Assembly: GCF_947461875.1 (NCBI RefSeq)
Contig: NC_091509.1
Location: 11,842,001-11,906,000, forward strand
Reading direction: 5' to 3'
Origin: Haliaeetus albicilla
Taxonomy: Eukaryota; Chordata; Aves; Accipitriformes; Accipitridae
Length of the DNA stretch: 64,000 bases
The notes beneath the pieces were generated by a model. It was not told where the DNA came from, did no database searches, and worked only from the letters and a program-made list of their open reading frames with translations. Shown here one piece after another: positions 61,423 through 64,000 of the stretch. A program made the position numbers and the translations under genes. Each line of letters starts with the position of its first letter. Positions within the stretch are counted from its first letter, which is position 1.

Positions 61423-64000
61423 TAAAGAAAAATGAGAGATGCCTTTCCATTTATGAAAAGGGAAAATACCAGACTGCAAAATACCGCCAGGCTGAGATGC
61501 TAACAATACTGCAAGCCTGTTAGCCTGTCTAGAGCAACTCACGGAGGTCGGACTATGGGACAAATCTCTCCTGGTTTGTGCTCATTTATGCATTACACTC
61601 AAGGGAGGGAGAAGCACCATTGTTCAGTGCCCAGGTGAAGTGAGTGTTGTACAAGTGATGATGGAGGAGGCTCAGCCCTACCTCCACTGCAGGGTCACAT
61701 TTCTCAACCTTTTCAGTGCTGCTTAAAACACATGGTGAACAATCCGGTATGTTACATTATGTGTAGGAAGAGCTCTCACCCAGCAAACTGTCCTGTGATA
61801 GCTGTGCCTGATGCTCCAGCTCAGGCTGAGAGCCACTGCTGTGTGGACCACAGCTGATGTATGGTGGTGGGGAGCACTGTGGTGGGGATGGGGGATTTGG
61901 GAGGACAGTGTAGAAGAGGAGGGACAGGAGGAGAGGTGGGGTGAAAATGATGAAGAACCAACAACATCAGGGTACATGGGGAAAGCAAATGATCCAGAGT
62001 CAGTTTTGGGTTGGGGTTTTTTGCATATGTTGTTTAATGCTGTACCAATATCCCCATACAGTTAGGCCATACACATGTATATACATAAACACATTTATAA
62101 TATAGCTAGGTCTTCTGCATTCAGGGCTTCGAGATGACAATCACTTGTGTGAAGACAAGTATCCATAGAAGTTGTTTAAAGAAACTGCCTCTGTTAAAGA
62201 GAAGGGAGCTGTATCTGCTGCTGTATCTGCCCTGTGGGCATCATTTCTCCCTTTTATATCTGGTGACTTTGAGTTGTAGTGGTGCTGGCTGCTTTGAGGA
62301 GGAAGCCCTAAAAGCTTGCTATCAACAGGCTGTCATTACGGAGCCATGTATACGCATGCCAGGAGGCTTGCTGCTTTCCCATTGATCGTAGTCTTGGGTA
62401 TTGGCACTGACAGATTCTCAAAGGAACATTTAACATGTGTGGCCTGTGCTTTTTTGACATCTGTCTAGGATGCAATCTCAGAGGAAGCAACCATGGAATA
62501 TTTGCCATGTAGCGTTTGTCTGCTTTATGCAGTCTCAAAAATGGGTTGCAGCATGACAATCCTGAATTCTTACAGCTTGGGAGAGAAAGTTGTGTAGGAA
62601 CAGCTGTATAAGATATGTAGGAGTAATCAGGTCCCTTAATAGACTCCACTCATTAGCTCAGAGGAGCAAAAGATTGCCTGCATCCCCCAGAGTATGATAA
62701 TCTAGTCCCATTTGACTTCAGACTCCCAGGCATCCAGGAGCCCAAATAATAGGGGAACTCAGATAGAGGGATTCAATTAGCTTCCGATCAGGAAGAAAAA
62801 GAATTAAGGTTTCTGTCCTGATCAAGGTCAAATGCTTCCTAACTGGGGCTCTGCATAGTCTTCTGGAAACTCATGGTCGTGTGAAAAAGCATATAGAGTA
62901 AATGAGACATTGCAGGTCAGAGAGGTGGGAAGGAGAGATCAACACAGGGCTGAAATGTGGCTCTCTTCACCCTTTCGTATTTTACCTCTAATTACACATT
63001 GCGCAGGCAGCACCACACACCAGCTAGGATAGTATAGTCTCTTGTGTTTCACGGTGGCAATGAAAACCTCTCCAAAAAACTATGTCTCTCTTTCCAGCTA
63101 GGTGTATGTAATGCTCTGCATTATTTATGAACTTGCCCACAACACACAGTAGAGTGTGTTCTCTTTGGGGGCTCATGGTTCAAAGGGGATGGTTTCTTCC
63201 TTTGCTTCTCCGTATTCCTTGTCTGAAGCACTAGAAAGGCTCATAAATTGCAGGTTGCTTGAGCAGTCAGAGCCAAAAGGTTGCTGCTGATGATGGAGAA
63301 ACAGTTTGTAGGAAATAGGACACAAGGTTCAGCAGGGCAAAGGATTCCACTCAATTTCCAGAGATACACACTGTGATTAAAACCAGCTTTATGGCTCACC
63401 CGACACCTCCCAGGGCCAAAGCCACTGCGAGCGCAAGTCTTGGGAAGGGGTGTAGTCAGTGTGGAGGCCAGCTGCCTCCCAGCAAGCACTGTGGCTGGAT
63501 GTGACAGTGCCTCCGAGTGGCATCCGTGGCCCGTGGTGTGCCTGTGTGTCTTGTGTCCACACCGCTTACAAGATGCTTTTTAAATGTAGCTTGAGCTCAC
63601 GGTGCAGACAGAACTGTCAAAAAGGAGGAGCTGCTGTCTGTACAGAAATAGTATCCTCCTCTGTGTGGAGTATCAAGGGATGCCAAAGATTTCTGCAAAG
63701 TGTGTCTGTCTGTCTGTCCTGGAGAAGCTTTTTCTGCCACTGACAAGCAGCCAAATGTGGGAAAAAACCTCTGTCATCAATGCACAGCAATGCTCCCATA
63801 ACTGTTTCAGAGAAGAGTGATGAATACCGTGTCCAAATGAAGCCACTGGGGGAAATTAAACTGCTTGTAATGACCTAGATTGGAATTTGGCTGCGACACT
63901 GGGACTAATGACTTGTTCTCCTGTGGAAAGTGGCAGGGGAGCTCGTCAGAGATGATCAGCTCGCAGCTGCCCTGCAAAGGCAGCTCCAGCACAGTGCCCC
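61423..64000. other. unique non-coding DNA
   Basis: No gene is recognised. A G-rich patch (about 61.86-61.97 kb, many TGG and AGG words) gives opposite-strand frames of 84 codons with low-complexity products. GCTGTATCTGCT is nearly duplicated at about 62209-62232. A (TGTC)4 repeat is at 63703-63718. The window ends in unique sequence. Confidence 0.6.
63703..63718. repeat. (TGTC)4 microsatellite
   Basis: Four perfect TGTC units. A short tetranucleotide repeat. Confidence 0.85.

Noticed and set aside
61690..61745. TTCTCAACCTTTT motif resembling the end of hAT/Charlie DNA transposons
   Set aside because: Only about a dozen bases match, the usual flanking CAGTG is displaced, and no matching inverted end or transposase remnant is found nearby.
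1..64000. CRISPR arrays, prokaryotic operons, rRNA genes or intact tRNA genes
   Set aside because: No regularly spaced repeats with unique spacers, no ribosome-binding-site-led gene strings and no cloverleaf-like tRNA were seen; the only A/B-box pairs belong to SINE relics.

Overview
The window looks like a stretch of bird nuclear genome. The strongest evidence is retroelement content. Two CR1 LINE copies end in the ATTCTATG-type 3' tail typical of avian CR1, and one much older CR1 copy is present. There is also a solo retroviral LTR and one clear plus one doubtful tRNA-derived (CORE/MIR-type) SINE relic. Interspersed repeats cover only about 5-6% of the 64 kb, which also fits a bird. I cannot name the species or the chromosome.

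I found no protein-coding exon I can defend. Most open frames are under 130 codons, overlap freely on both strands and carry no domain I recognise. The only frames with a recognisable protein signature are decayed CR1 reverse-transcriptase fragments. There is no prokaryotic operon, CRISPR array, rRNA, recognisable intact tRNA or CpG island. The window is best read as intergenic DNA or the inside of a large intron, probably with some non-coding regulatory sequence.

Layout. 1-8.36 kb: unique sequence with a pyrimidine-rich start, a weak promoter-like site near 2.5 kb and exon-like signals at 6.2-6.6 kb. 8.37-9.34 kb: CR1 copy A (+). 9.3-42.1 kb: unique sequence with a 36-bp tandem duplication at 14.4 kb, a possible SINE relic at 28.7 kb, and two stretches that look like candidate regulatory DNA (about 29.4-30.9 kb and 40.6-41.0 kb). 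42.13-42.23 kb: CORE-SINE head (+). 47.47-48.06 kb: a 592-bp solo LTR on the minus strand with a probable 4-bp target duplication. 53.93-54.01 kb: a 17-bp minisatellite. 54.48-56.06 kb: ancient CR1 copy C (+). 56.79-57.39 kb: younger CR1 copy B (+). 57.4-64 kb: unique sequence with small simple repeats and the longest open frame of the window (201 codons, no homology recognised).

No new biological system is evident. The most useful leads are the LTR with duplicated U3 blocks, the inverted-repeat cluster at 40.66-40.82 kb, the 17-bp minisatellite and the internal comparison of the CR1 copies. Family assignments rest on remembered consensus sequences and on comparing copies inside the window; no database search was possible.
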